A stretch of DNA of 64,000 nt from JAUVKT01 sp942491535 (GTDB lineage: Bacteria > Bacteroidota > Bacteroidia > Bacteroidales > VadinHA17): positions 48,077-112,076 of the forward strand of contig CALOBV010000015.1 in the NCBI GenBank assembly GCA_942491535.1. The letters are read 5' to 3'. The notes beneath the pieces are model-generated. The model searched no databases, was not told the DNA's origin, and saw nothing but the letters and a program-made list of their open reading frames with translations. Numbering within the stretch: the first letter of the stretch is position 1; each line of letters starts with the position of its first letter. Both the position numbers and the translations under genes were made by a program. Below, piece by piece: positions 17,400-26,625 of the stretch.

Positions 17400-20240
17400 T
17401 CAACAAAAAAGCTCCTTGTTAAGGTGAGTGGAAGTATAACCTATTCCACTTAAAGCAAGCTCCTCGGGAGTACCACAAAAGAGAATCCTGCCACCGCTGG
17501 CTCCGCCTTCGGGTCCAATATCAATAATATGGTCTGCATTTTTAATAACATCCATATTATGCTCTATGATAATAACTGTATTTCCCCTGTCGACCAGCCT
17601 GTTAAGGACATGAAGTAATACGCTTACATCTTCAAAATGAAGGCCTGTTGTGGGTTCATCAAGTATATACATTGTTTTACCGGTATCCCTTCTGGCCAGT
17701 TCGGATGCCAGTTTCACCCTCTGCGATTCTCCTCCCGACAGGGTAGTTGAGGGCTGTCCCAGTCTTATATATCCAAGTCCTACATCCTGGAGGGTCTTTA
17801 ACTTGGTATAGATTGAAGGTATTTTATCAAATAATTCCACAGCCCTGTTTATACTGAGATTAAGAACATCGCTTATGCTCTTGCCTTTATATTTTACTTC
17901 CAGTGTTTCCCTATTATATCTTGCCCCGTTACATTCAGTACATAGTACATGTACATCGGGAAGGAAATTCATTTCTATAGTCTTGAGGCCGGCTCCCTGG
18001 CAACCTTCACATCTTCCCCCCTTTACATTGAAGGAGAACCGACTTGCTTTAAAACCCCTGATCTTAGCTTCTGTCGTCTGTTCAAACAACTTTCTAATAT
18101 CTGTAAAAACACCGGTGTAAGTAGCCGGGTTTGACCTTGGTGTACGACCAATAGGGCTCTGATCGACCTCGATAATCTTATCTATATTTTCTATCCCTGA
18201 AATACTGTCGTATGGAAGGGCCATTTTCCCTGAGCGGTGCAATCTGGATGCTATTGCCGGGTGAAGGGTCTGGTTTATAAGTGATGATTTACCGCTACCT
18301 GAAACGCCGGTTACACAAATCATCTTTCCAAGAGGAAAATCTACGGATACACTTTTAAGGTTATTCCCACTGGCACCACTAATTGTAACTACTTTACCAT
18401 TCCCCTTACTTTTTCTTCCCGGCAGATCAATTCGTTTATGCCCCGACAGGTAAGAACCTGTAAGTGTATCACTATTCATTACCTCCTGTGGCGTCCCTTC
18501 AGCAACAAGTTCTCCTCCCAGCCGACCCGCATGCGGGCCCATATCAACTACATGGTCGGCAGACATTATCATATCCCTGTCGTGTTCAACGACGATAACC
18601 GAATTACCTGAGTCTCTTAACTTCCTGAGAGATCCTATCAAACGCTGATTGTCACGCTGGTGAAGTCCTATGCTGGGCTCGTCGAGTATATAAAGTACGT
18701 TTACCAATCTTGAACCAATCTGTGTTGCCAGCCTTATTCTTTGACTTTCACCACCTGAAAGAGTTCTTGCACCTCTGTTAAGTGAGAGGTAATCAAGGCC
18801 TACATCAAGCAGGAAACTCAATCTCGATCTGATCTCTTTAATTATCTCACTGGCAATTAATCTCTGGCGTTCGCTTAAATCTGCTTCTACGTTTTCAAAA
18901 AAAGCAGTTAGCTCCCTGATGTCCATTGTAGCAAGATCACCTATAGTCTTGCCTGCTAACTTAAAATGAAGCGCTTCCTTTTTTAGCCTTGTTCCCTTGC
19001 ATTCCCGGCATACAGTATAATGTATATAGCTGGTCTTTGGTTTATTCCCATTCTTCTGCCCGTTAATTGCCTCCTGGTTGCCAACATAATTTATTACACC
19101 CTCGAAGGTGAGAAAATAATTTGAAGTAAGACCCAGTGGAGTATTGGATAACTTTAGAACCTCATCCGAACCATATAGAATCTTATGAAGGGCTTCCTCG
19201 GGAATTTTATTTACAGGGGTATCGAGGGTAAATTTATACTTCTCGGCAATAGCCTCAAGTTGCCAGAATATCCACATATTCCTGTACTTGCCCAGGGGCT
19301 CAATGCCCCCATCGCGAATACTCAGACTATCATCAGGTATTAATTTCTTTACATCAACCTCAGATACTCTTCCCAGTCCGTTACATTTCGGGCATGCTCC
19401 CTGGGGCGAATTAAAACTAAAAGTATGAGGCGCGGGCTCGTTATATGAGATCCCTGATTTAGGGCACATCAAATGACGACTGTAATAGCTGGGCTCACCA
19501 TCCTCGGGTTCAAGTACCATCATAACACCTTCGCCCTGATCAAGCGCAAAGAGAACTGAATCCAGAAGTCTTTTATCCTTAACCTTGGAAGGAATAAACT
19601 TGTCGACTACAAGCTCAATGTAATGAGTCTTATACCTGTCGAGTTTCATGCCATGCTCCAGGTCTCTTATCTTTTCGTCTATTCTTACATGTAAAAAACC
19701 CTTCCGCCTGAGTTGTTCAAAAAGTTCCTTATAATGTCCTTTTCGGCCTTTAACAAGAGGAGCAAGAAAGTATACCTTACCCGATCCATGCCTTTCCTTT
19801 ACCAGCTCAACTATCTGGTCATCCGTATACTTAACCATCTTATCACCTGTAACATAGGAATAAGCATCAGCTGCCCTGGCATATAGCAGCCGAAGATAGT
19901 CGTATACTTCGGTTATAGTCCCAACTGTCGACCTGGGGTTTTTATTGGTAGTCTTTTGTTCTATTGATATAACAGGGCTCAGTCCGGATATTTTATCTAC
20001 ATCGGGCCTTTCCATTCCTCCCAGAAATTGCCTGGCATAAGCAGAGAAGGTTTCAAGGTATCTGCGCTGACCTTCAGCATAGATGGTATCAAATGCCAGT
20101 GAAGATTTACCACTACCGCTTAGCCCGGTAATAACGACCAGCTTGTCTCGAGGAATATCTACATCAATGTTTTTCAGATTATGTACCCGTGCCCCAATTA
20201 CGCTTACCTTATTTTCATATGGTGTATTTTTACTTCTCAC
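17400..20240 (-). CDS. uvrA: Excinuclease ABC subunit UvrA
   Basis: This 946-residue damage-recognition ATPase of nucleotide excision repair has two ABC modules. Walker A appears in both (TGLSGSGKSSLAFDT near the N-terminus and TGVSGSGKSSLINQT in the second half), as do two signature motifs (LSGGESQRIRLA and LSGGESQRVKLA). Three zinc modules carry CxxC pairs (CPKCNGLG, CRECKGTR, CEGCQGAG/CTECNGAR). Length is normal. It stands 95 bp downstream of the big hybrid kinase stop region in the minus direction, with the transglycosylase 9 bp upstream of its start. Confidence 0.98.
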   Translation of the reverse strand: MRSKNTPYENKVSVIGARVHNLKNIDVDIPRDKLVVITGLSGSGKSSLAFDTIYAEGQRRYLETFSAYARQFLGGMERPDVDKISGLSPVISIEQKTTNKNPRSTVGTITEVYDYLRLLYARAADAYSYVTGDKMVKYTDDQIVELVKERHGSGKVYFLAPLVKGRKGHYKELFEQLRRKGFLHVRIDEKIRDLEHGMKLDRYKTHYIELVVDKFIPSKVKDKRLLDSVLFALDQGEGVMMVLEPEDGEPSYYSRHLMCPKSGISYNEPAPHTFSFNSPQGACPKCNGLGRVSEVDVKKLIPDDSLSIRDGGIEPLGKYRNMWIFWQLEAIAEKYKFTLDTPVNKIPEEALHKILYGSDEVLKLSNTPLGLTSNYFLTFEGVINYVGNQEAINGQKNGNKPKTSYIHYTVCRECKGTRLKKEALHFKLAGKTIGDLATMDIRELTAFFENVEADLSERQRLIASEIIKEIRSRLSFLLDVGLDYLSLNRGARTLSGGESQRIRLATQIGSRLVNVLYILDEPSIGLHQRDNQRLIGSLRKLRDSGNSVIVVEHDRDMIMSADHVVDMGPHAGRLGGELVAEGTPQEVMNSDTLTGSYLSGHKRIDLPGRKSKGNGKVVTISGASGNNLKSVSVDFPLGKMICVTGVSGSGKSSLINQTLHPAIASRLHRSGKMALPYDSISGIENIDKIIEVDQSPIGRTPRSNPATYTGVFTDIRKLFEQTTEAKIRGFKASRFSFNVKGGRCEGCQGAGLKTIEMNFLPDVHVLCTECNGARYNRETLEVKYKGKSISDVLNLSINRAVELFDKIPSIYTKLKTLQDVGLGYIRLGQPSTTLSGGESQRVKLASELARRDTGKTMYILDEPTTGLHFEDVSVLLHVLNRLVDRGNTVIIIEHNMDVIKNADHIIDIGPEGGASGGRILFCGTPEELALSGIGYTSTHLNKELFC

Positions 20241-20249
20241 CTATTATCG

Positions 20250-21191
20250 TCATTGGTTATCGCTGTAAGCACTCTCCCTGGCACCATCGAGGGGGACTTT
20301 AATAAAATATTCCTTTTTACTGTTGTTTGTAAGATAAGGCTGACGCAACCATGGATTAAATGATTTCAGGATTTTATAGTTAGTTCCGTGTTCTTTTGCA
20401 AATTCTGCAAAATTTGAAATCGTTGTATCAACACGTACCACATCATATTCAATAGGTGGATAAAGATGATCATCGGGAATATTAAATCCAAATGCTACAG
20501 GATTGGAGAAAATAGTCTTAAAGGAAAGTATCCTGAAAATATAACGCGAAGTTTCTTCGGGAAGCAAGAGATCGTAATAATTTGTTTCCTGCTGAATAGA
20601 TATCTGCTTATTAATACCAGAGGAGCCCCTGTTGTATGATGCAGCAACCATGGTCCAGTTTCCGAACTTCTCGTACGATTTCAGAAAATATTTACAGGCA
20701 GCAGCGGTAGATTTCTCGAGATGATATCTTTCGTCTATTTCTTTGCTTATTTCGAGTCCGTATTCTTTCCCTGTTTCCTTCATAAACTGCCAGAAGCCGG
20801 TTGCCTGGGCCGGCGAAACCACATTTGACAGGTCGCTCTCTGCCACAGCTATATATTTAAAATCATCAGGTATCCCATGTTCTTTTAGAATAGGTTCTAT
20901 TACCGGGAAATACCTATGGGCTCTTTTGAGTAATAATATTGTTGAAGAATGGCGATAAGCGTTTGTATTAATCTCTCTGTCGAAGCTTTCCCTTGTATCA
21001 AAATTTTCAAGTGGGACCATTTCACCTGCAAAATAGAGAGTATCAGGACCTTTATAAGATCTAACCTTCTGCTGGGGGAGTGAATAATCTTCTTTGCCGT
21101 TGTCGTTAAATCCCTGAATTACAACAAGAAATAATACCAAACTAAAAAGTGAGGCAAACCCTATCAGCAACTTCATAATCCTGTTTTTCAT
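20250..21191 (-). CDS. Membrane-anchored lytic transglycosylase (MltD-like SLT domain)
   Basis: This 313-residue cell-wall enzyme has an N-terminal hydrophobic anchor or signal (residues ~7-26). An SLT domain carries the catalytic Glu118 in AVAESDLSN, followed by the signature AQATGFWQFM and ASYNRGSSG. Such enzymes cleave the MurNAc-GlcNAc bond to form 1,6-anhydro ends. LysM repeats, common at the C-terminus of MltD, are absent. It ends 9 bp before uvrA, so the two may share a transcript. A 212-bp gap upstream shows nothing beyond AT-rich sequence. Confidence 0.9.
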   Translation of the reverse strand: MKNRIMKLLIGFASLFSLVLFLVVIQGFNDNGKEDYSLPQQKVRSYKGPDTLYFAGEMVPLENFDTRESFDREINTNAYRHSSTILLLKRAHRYFPVIEPILKEHGIPDDFKYIAVAESDLSNVVSPAQATGFWQFMKETGKEYGLEISKEIDERYHLEKSTAAACKYFLKSYEKFGNWTMVAASYNRGSSGINKQISIQQETNYYDLLLPEETSRYIFRILSFKTIFSNPVAFGFNIPDDHLYPPIEYDVVRVDTTISNFAEFAKEHGTNYKILKSFNPWLRQPYLTNNSKKEYFIKVPLDGARESAYSDNQ

Positions 21192-21403
21192 AAATTATTT
21201 TAATAATTATTATTATCTAAAATAAACATGAGTTTACTATAAATTAACAATGGAAACAAAGGTAATGTTTAGACCGGACTTATTACGCTGGCAGCAGATG
21301 ATTTTAGAATGACTTTTTGCCTGTATTTTGATAGAAAATTTGGCTTACCCTGGTCCTTCTTCGTCAGCCGAAGCTCTTAAAGATCGAAGCTGGAAATCTC
21401 AGA

Positions 21404-22726
21404 CTAAAACTTATAATACACCCCTGAGAAGATGCCGAAAGCAAATGGGTTATTGGAGGCAGACAATGATCCGTCTGAATTAAGGAAATACCTGATTGTA
21501 GGTTCCAGGTTAAGAGAAAAGTTCTCATTAAGAGAGTAGTTCATGCTCATCCCAAATGAACTTGATAGCAGAATGCCTGCCAGGTCTTCCATCGATCCGA
21601 TTGGGATAACCGAACCATCAGACACTGCGTATACCTCATTATCGAGAAGCATACTATATGACATACCTCCCATTATGTTAAAATCGACCTTCTTATCGAT
21701 CAGTTTATAGCTCAACATAAAGGGTACTTCAATATACTCGAAATTCTGCCTGAGAGATGAACCAAAGGGATTCAGCCCTGCTTTGTCGGGATCAAAATTG
21801 GCTACCGACCCAACACTTGTGATTCTGTTTCCGGATTGATCTACAAGGTAAATATCCCTGTTAGTAGATGCTATTGTACCTGTTGAAGTAGCAATTCCAA
21901 ATATTTTTCCACCCTTTGATTCTGAAAAACTGGCATAGCCGGAATATGATTGAATATCCGATACCTGTCTGCCCAGTGATGAGTAGTAAATACCTGTCTG
22001 AAGGCTAAGTCTGTTTCCTACTGAATAAACGACACTTAATCCTCCAGTATAGGAAAGGATGGCTGATTCCTCGTTCTGTATGTCGGATAATAGGTTATTA
22101 TCTGCTTTCAGATTGGCTGATAAATAGGTGGGAGATATTTTTGCTCCAACCATCCACCTGCTTTTCCCCATATCTGTATTGCTATTAAAATCAACACCCA
22201 TCAATACTTCTTCCGGGTTTTCTGCCATAATACTATTATCTGTAAGATTAACACCTGATTCTAATATACCATAAGAAGCCCTGTCAAATTTATTATTAAT
22301 GGTAAGAGCCGGTGAAGCGGTTAATAGCTGTACTCCTCCATCACTTTCAGACCTGCTTGTTACCGAAGGTAGTTCGGATACGGTATTATTCTCAATACCT
22401 GTTGATACGGGGATTATCATTTCGGCCATTACAGGCAGCTTATCCTGCTCTTCGGCAAATTCTGAGATATCACCCGGACTCTGAATCTGCTCGGCCATAA
22501 GCCTGTCAAGTGCAGACTCTGAGGTTCTCAATCCCACAAAGAAAGCAAGCATACCAAGTGAAACTATTGCAGCTATACCAGCAGCAATTCTGAAGAAAAA
22601 TGCTGAAGATCGGGGCGCAGATATTTCTGAACGGACATTATTCCAGACCTCAGGTGGAGGGAGAACCTCCAGGCTCTTTAATCCATCCCTGAAGACAAGG
22701 TCTATATTTCCGCCGTTTTTAACCAT
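21404..22726 (-). CDS. Anti-sigma-like N-terminus fused to an outer-membrane beta-barrel domain
   Basis: Residues 1-40 look like the sigma-binding part of Bacteroidota anti-sigma factors (GLKSLEVLPPPEVWNNVRSE). A single transmembrane helix at about 43-66 is followed by a disordered linker of ~130 residues. The rest (from about residue 200) consists of alternating amphipathic strands ending in a terminal Phe (GVYYKF), as in porin-like outer-membrane barrels. The gene overlaps the upstream ECF sigma gene by 8 bp. I infer an inner-membrane anti-sigma domain physically joined to an outer-membrane sensor. Whether both parts insert as predicted is untested. Confidence 0.82.
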   Translation of the reverse strand: MVKNGGNIDLVFRDGLKSLEVLPPPEVWNNVRSEISAPRSSAFFFRIAAGIAAIVSLGMLAFFVGLRTSESALDRLMAEQIQSPGDISEFAEEQDKLPVMAEMIIPVSTGIENNTVSELPSVTSRSESDGGVQLLTASPALTINNKFDRASYGILESGVNLTDNSIMAENPEEVLMGVDFNSNTDMGKSRWMVGAKISPTYLSANLKADNNLLSDIQNEESAILSYTGGLSVVYSVGNRLSLQTGIYYSSLGRQVSDIQSYSGYASFSESKGGKIFGIATSTGTIASTNRDIYLVDQSGNRITSVGSVANFDPDKAGLNPFGSSLRQNFEYIEVPFMLSYKLIDKKVDFNIMGGMSYSMLLDNEVYAVSDGSVIPIGSMEDLAGILLSSSFGMSMNYSLNENFSLNLEPTIRYFLNSDGSLSASNNPFAFGIFSGVYYKF

Positions 22727-23342
22727 TATTCATTCTTTTCTTAATCCCCATATAAATTTCAACCTTCCTCTGCAATATTGCCCTGGCCCTTGAAAGATTT
22801 GATTTGGATGTACCTTCAGAAATTGACAACATATCTCCAATCTCCTTATGTGTGTATCCTTCAATCGCATAGAGGTTGAAAACCATCCTGTACCTGGGAG
22901 GCAGCTTCATTATTAGCTCCAGCAGATCATCTACCTCAAGTCCAGATGTGTCAGACACATTTGTGCTATCATAACCGTCGGCCACATTGCTCAGATCATC
23001 AACCTTATTCAGGTAATAACGGTTTCGATGTTTCTCCAGAGCTGTATTCACAACTATCCGCCTCATCCATCCTTCAAAAGAACCTTCCCCACTATAAGTA
23101 TGGAGATTACCAAAAATCTTTATAAAACTTTCCTGCAAAACATCACGCCCATCTTCATGTGACCCGGTGTACTGCAGGCTAACTCCATAAAGCTTAGCAG
23201 AATATCTCCTGTAAAGAAGCTCCTGGTCTCTTTCATTTCCAGCAAGACATCCTCTCAGTATTTTCTTAAACTCTGGCAAATTATGCTCTTTTAGAACATA
23301 AATATAAAAATAATTTACCAGAGAAGCTATGCGAATCTGCAA
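22719..23342 (-). CDS. RNA polymerase ECF sigma factor
   Basis: This 207-residue protein has sigma region 2 (LYRRYSAKLYGVSLQYTGSHEDGRDVLQESF, key DVLQESFIKIF) and region 4 (LPPRYRMVFNLYAIEGYTHKEIGDML with helix-turn-helix). The final residues run into the downstream anti-sigma/barrel gene by 8 bp, which implies translational coupling and fixed stoichiometry. The annotated ATG at 23342 gives a ~20-residue leader before the conserved region. A downstream TTG (…NLPEFKK) could be the true start. Target promoters cannot be read from here. Confidence 0.92.
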   Translation of the reverse strand: MQIRIASLVNYFYIYVLKEHNLPEFKKILRGCLAGNERDQELLYRRYSAKLYGVSLQYTGSHEDGRDVLQESFIKIFGNLHTYSGEGSFEGWMRRIVVNTALEKHRNRYYLNKVDDLSNVADGYDSTNVSDTSGLEVDDLLELIMKLPPRYRMVFNLYAIEGYTHKEIGDMLSISEGTSKSNLSRARAILQRKVEIYMGIKKRMNNG

Positions 23343-23397
23343 ATCGCATACCTAAGAAATAGATGATTTGTAATTAGAATTGGTTGCGTACGGCTTA

Positions 23398-24786
23398 TCA
23401 GATATGAATTACTTCACCATATGCTGCTGCCGCTGCTTCCATAATTGCCTCAGACATAGTAGGATGAGCATGAACAGATTTTATAAGTTCATGAGCGGTT
23501 GTCTCAAGTTTCCTGGCCACCACCAGTTCGCCTATCATCTCGGTCACACCGGCACCAATCATATGGGCTCCGAGGAGCTCGCCATACCTGGCATCAAAGA
23601 CCAGTTTAACAAAACCGTCACGGGCTCCTTCAGCAGAAGCTTTGCCACTGGCAGTAAAGGGGAATTTACCAACTTTAAGCTCAAAGCCGGCTTCTTTAGC
23701 AGCCTCTTCGGTCATACCAACTGAGGCAACTTCGGGTGAAGTATAGGTACAGGCCGGGATATTACCATAATTTAGAGGTTCAACATCCATACCAGATATC
23801 TTCTCAACACATATAATACCTTCTGCAGAAGCAACATGAGCCAGTGCGGGACCATGTACTATATCGCCAATTGCATAGATGCCCGGTATATTTGTCTGGT
23901 AGTAATCATCCACAATTACTTTACTTTTTTCGGTTAACACCCCAACTTCTTCAAGCCCTATACCTGAAATATTTGTCTCCACCCCGACAGCAGAAAGAAC
24001 AATTTCAGCCTCAATCTCGACTATTCCCTTTTTAGTGCTGATAGATGCTTTGCACATTTTACCCGAGGTATCCACAGATTCAACAGCCGAATCTGTCATT
24101 ACTGTCATTCCGGCCTTCTTAAAAGAACGAGCAAGCTGCTTAGATACTTCTACATCCTCATTTGGAACTACATTGGGTAAAAACTCTACAAGAGTGACTT
24201 CACAGCCCATCGAATTGTAAAAATTGGCAAACTCACTTCCAATAGCACCAGAACCTACAACAATCATGGATGATGGAAGCTTAGAAAGGGTCATTGCCTC
24301 CCTGTAGCCAATAATCTTTTTGCCGTCCTGTTTAAGATTCGGAAGTTCTTTCGACCTGGCTCCAGTAGCAATTATTATGGATTTAGCCGAAAATGTTTCC
24401 ACCTGGCCATTATTATCTACTTGAACTTTGCCAGCAGACAATATCTTTCCATATCCACTTATTACTTCAATCTTATTCTTCTTAAACAGGTATTCAATCC
24501 CTTTACTCATTCCCTCGGCAACCGACCTGCTCCTGGATATTATCTCAGAAAAATTTGCATTGACCTTACCTGAAATATCAATACCGTAATCGGATGAATG
24601 TTTAATAAATTCGAAAACCTTTGCACTCTTAAGTAAGGATTTTGTTGGTATACACCCCCAGTTTAAGCAGATCCCTCCTACTTCACTTTTTTCTACTACT
24701 GCAACATTCATTCCCAGCTGAGAGGCTCTAATAGCTGCAACATACCCTCCCGGGCCGCTTCCGATAACAATCAGGTCATAATTCAT
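23398..24786 (-). CDS. lpdA: Dihydrolipoyl dehydrogenase
   Basis: This 462-residue flavoprotein is the E3 subunit of 2-oxoacid dehydrogenase and glycine cleavage complexes and reoxidises dihydrolipoamide with NAD. FAD-binding GxGPGGYVAA lies at the N-terminus, with the redox disulfide Cys40/Cys45 in GGICLNWGCIPTKS. A second Rossmann motif (VVGSGAIGSEFA) and the C-terminal catalytic His-Glu (HAHPTMSEAIMEA) are present. No E1 or E2 gene is adjacent, so it probably serves several complexes in trans. Confidence 0.96.
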   Translation of the reverse strand: MNYDLIVIGSGPGGYVAAIRASQLGMNVAVVEKSEVGGICLNWGCIPTKSLLKSAKVFEFIKHSSDYGIDISGKVNANFSEIISRSRSVAEGMSKGIEYLFKKNKIEVISGYGKILSAGKVQVDNNGQVETFSAKSIIIATGARSKELPNLKQDGKKIIGYREAMTLSKLPSSMIVVGSGAIGSEFANFYNSMGCEVTLVEFLPNVVPNEDVEVSKQLARSFKKAGMTVMTDSAVESVDTSGKMCKASISTKKGIVEIEAEIVLSAVGVETNISGIGLEEVGVLTEKSKVIVDDYYQTNIPGIYAIGDIVHGPALAHVASAEGIICVEKISGMDVEPLNYGNIPACTYTSPEVASVGMTEEAAKEAGFELKVGKFPFTASGKASAEGARDGFVKLVFDARYGELLGAHMIGAGVTEMIGELVVARKLETTAHELIKSVHAHPTMSEAIMEAAAAAYGEVIHI

Positions 24787-24847
24787 TGTTCTGTCTATTT
24801 AAAAAGTGTAACAATATTCATTTAAAATAATAACTACTAAACCGGCA

Positions 24848-25687
24848 CTAATGTTCTCTTGCTCCTGATTTTATTCCTACCCATCTCCTGACATCCAGCA
24901 ATCCCCTGCATACCAGCCAGAAAAACACAAGTGTAAAAATCACCGTAGCCCCGGTGGGTATATCCAGATACCATGAAGTAGCAAGTCCTGCCAATGTTCC
25001 AACAAGTCCTGCCAGGACAGATCCAATTATTACTTTCTTAAAATCCCTTGTAAATAAAAGGGCAATATTTGGTGGTATTGTTAATAGAGACAATACCAGC
25101 ACTACTCCTGCTATCCGTATATTTAATACTATTACCAGCGATACCAGTACAATCAGGATATATTTAAACAAATCTACTTTCCCGGTAAATGTCCTGGCAA
25201 AAGACTCATCAAATGATATATATAAAATTGTCCGGTAATAGAATGAGAAGAACAGTATTAGAATTACCGTCAGAACGATCAGGGCAATAAGGTCCGAATC
25301 ATCAATAGTAAGTATGCTGCCGAAGAGATATGACATCAGGTTTGGAGTATAACCGGGTGTGAGGTAGACGAATATAATACCAAGTGCCATCCCAAAAGCC
25401 CACAGGAAGCCAATTGCCGAATCTTCTTTCAGATCCTTACGCCGTGATAGAAATTCTATTCCCAGGGCTGAGCCTACTCCAAACAAAGTAGCTCCAAGCA
25501 CAGGGTTAATCCCAAGAAAGTAACCCAGTCCAATCCCTCCAAAACTTGCATGTGTAATCCCCCCGGAAAGAAAGACCATTCTCCGCGATACAATATAAGT
25601 ACCGGCAATACCTGCAGTTATACTACCGAATAAAGCGGCAAGTACGCTTTTTATAAGATAGCTGTATTCAAAAATATTTTCAAGCAT
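24848..25687 (-). CDS. znuB: Metal (zinc/manganese) ABC transporter permease, ZnuB-like
   Basis: This 279-residue inner-membrane protein has about eight hydrophobic helices and the family stretch SRRMVFLSGGITHASFGGIGLGYF (key SGGITHASFGG). It forms the channel of an ABC-3 type importer, with the ATPase and binding protein encoded upstream on the same strand. A 189-bp repeat tract separates it from znuC, unusual inside an operon whose other gap is 5 bp. Zinc versus manganese specificity cannot be fixed from the permease. Confidence 0.92.
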   Translation of the reverse strand: MLENIFEYSYLIKSVLAALFGSITAGIAGTYIVSRRMVFLSGGITHASFGGIGLGYFLGINPVLGATLFGVGSALGIEFLSRRKDLKEDSAIGFLWAFGMALGIIFVYLTPGYTPNLMSYLFGSILTIDDSDLIALIVLTVILILFFSFYYRTILYISFDESFARTFTGKVDLFKYILIVLVSLVIVLNIRIAGVVLVLSLLTIPPNIALLFTRDFKKVIIGSVLAGLVGTLAGLATSWYLDIPTGATVIFTLVFFWLVCRGLLDVRRWVGIKSGAREH

Positions 25688-25696
25688 TGTTGTTCT

Positions 25697-25876
25697 GGGT
25701 TCTGGGTTATTGGTTATTGGTTATTGGTTAATGATTCTTAGTTTTTAGTTTCCGGTTTCCGCTCTCCGGTTTCCGCTCTCCTTACACCTTAAGCCCTATG
25801 TCCTACTTTTTACTTTTTACTTTTTACTTTTGTCTTGCGTCTTTTGTCTTTTGTCTTGCGCCTTGCGCCCTGCATC
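25697..25876. repeat. Low-complexity word-repeat tract R2 inside the znu operon
   Basis: The tract fills nearly the whole gap between the ATPase and permease genes. In plus-strand order it shows TTCTGGG twice, GTTATTG three times, GGTTTCCGCTCTCC twice, TTTTTAC three times, and a run of GTCTTGCG/GTCTTTT words. Words such as CCTATGTCC and TTATTGG recur in tracts R1 and R4. No open frame, clear terminator or insertion sequence is visible in it. Confidence 0.85.
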
Positions 25877-26620
25877 TCATACATGCTTATCAAGAACCGT
25901 ATGCGGAACATCTCCGTGGGCTACCAGCTGTATCGGACATCCATATCCCTTAAGCTGATCATTGGTTATTTTACCTGACTCATGATAGTGTAGTTTCTTA
26001 TTAATGCAGGCGAATGACTTAACATAAGCTGATATTGTTCCAACATCGTGAGAGACCATCATTATTGTAATTGATTCGTTCAGTTCTTTCAATTTTTCAT
26101 AAAATCCCTGTTCAAAGGCTGAATCAACAAAGTTACCTGGTTCATCGAGGAGGAGAAGCTTTGGTGATCCCACCAGTGCCCTAGCCAGAAATACCCTTTG
26201 GAGTTCGCCTCCTGACAATTCATCAAGCCTTCTTTTTACATATGAGCCAAGGCCCAGGTCAGTAATTATTTTATCTGCCCTTTTTTTATCGCCTGATGTC
26301 ATCCGGGCACCAGATCCTTTTTTATGCATTAAGCCCGACAGCACAACATCCTGAATAGAAAGAGGAAAAGCCTTATCGCTTTCAGGCATCTGAGGCAGGT
26401 AGCCTATATCTGTAATATCAAGGTCTTCAAGATAACTCACCTTGCCGGAAATTGGTTTCAACAAACCCAGCATCACCTTCAGCAAAGTTGTTTTGCCCCC
26501 TCCATTCGGTCCTATTATACCAATAAAGTCTCTGCTTTTAACACTCAGGTTAACATTTTCGAGAGCCAGTTCACCATTATAACCTGCCGAAAGATTTGAA
26601 ATTGTCAATATATCTTTCAT
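25877..26620 (-). CDS. znuC: Metal ABC transporter ATP-binding protein, ZnuC-like
   Basis: This 247-residue ATPase has Walker A GPNGGGKTTLLKV, a Q loop (YLPQMPES), the ABC signature LSGGELQRVFLA, Walker B LLLLDEPG and the switch His (MMVSHDVG). The Walker B/D-loop reads DEPGNFVD, as is common in metal ABC-3 ATPases. A short C-terminal extension contains Cys and His (YGCPIQLVAHGDVPH), which might bind metal. It is 5 bp downstream of znuA. Confidence 0.94.
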   Translation of the reverse strand: MKDILTISNLSAGYNGELALENVNLSVKSRDFIGIIGPNGGGKTTLLKVMLGLLKPISGKVSYLEDLDITDIGYLPQMPESDKAFPLSIQDVVLSGLMHKKGSGARMTSGDKKRADKIITDLGLGSYVKRRLDELSGGELQRVFLARALVGSPKLLLLDEPGNFVDSAFEQGFYEKLKELNESITIMMVSHDVGTISAYVKSFACINKKLHYHESGKITNDQLKGYGCPIQLVAHGDVPHTVLDKHV

Positions 26621-26625
26621 TGTTA

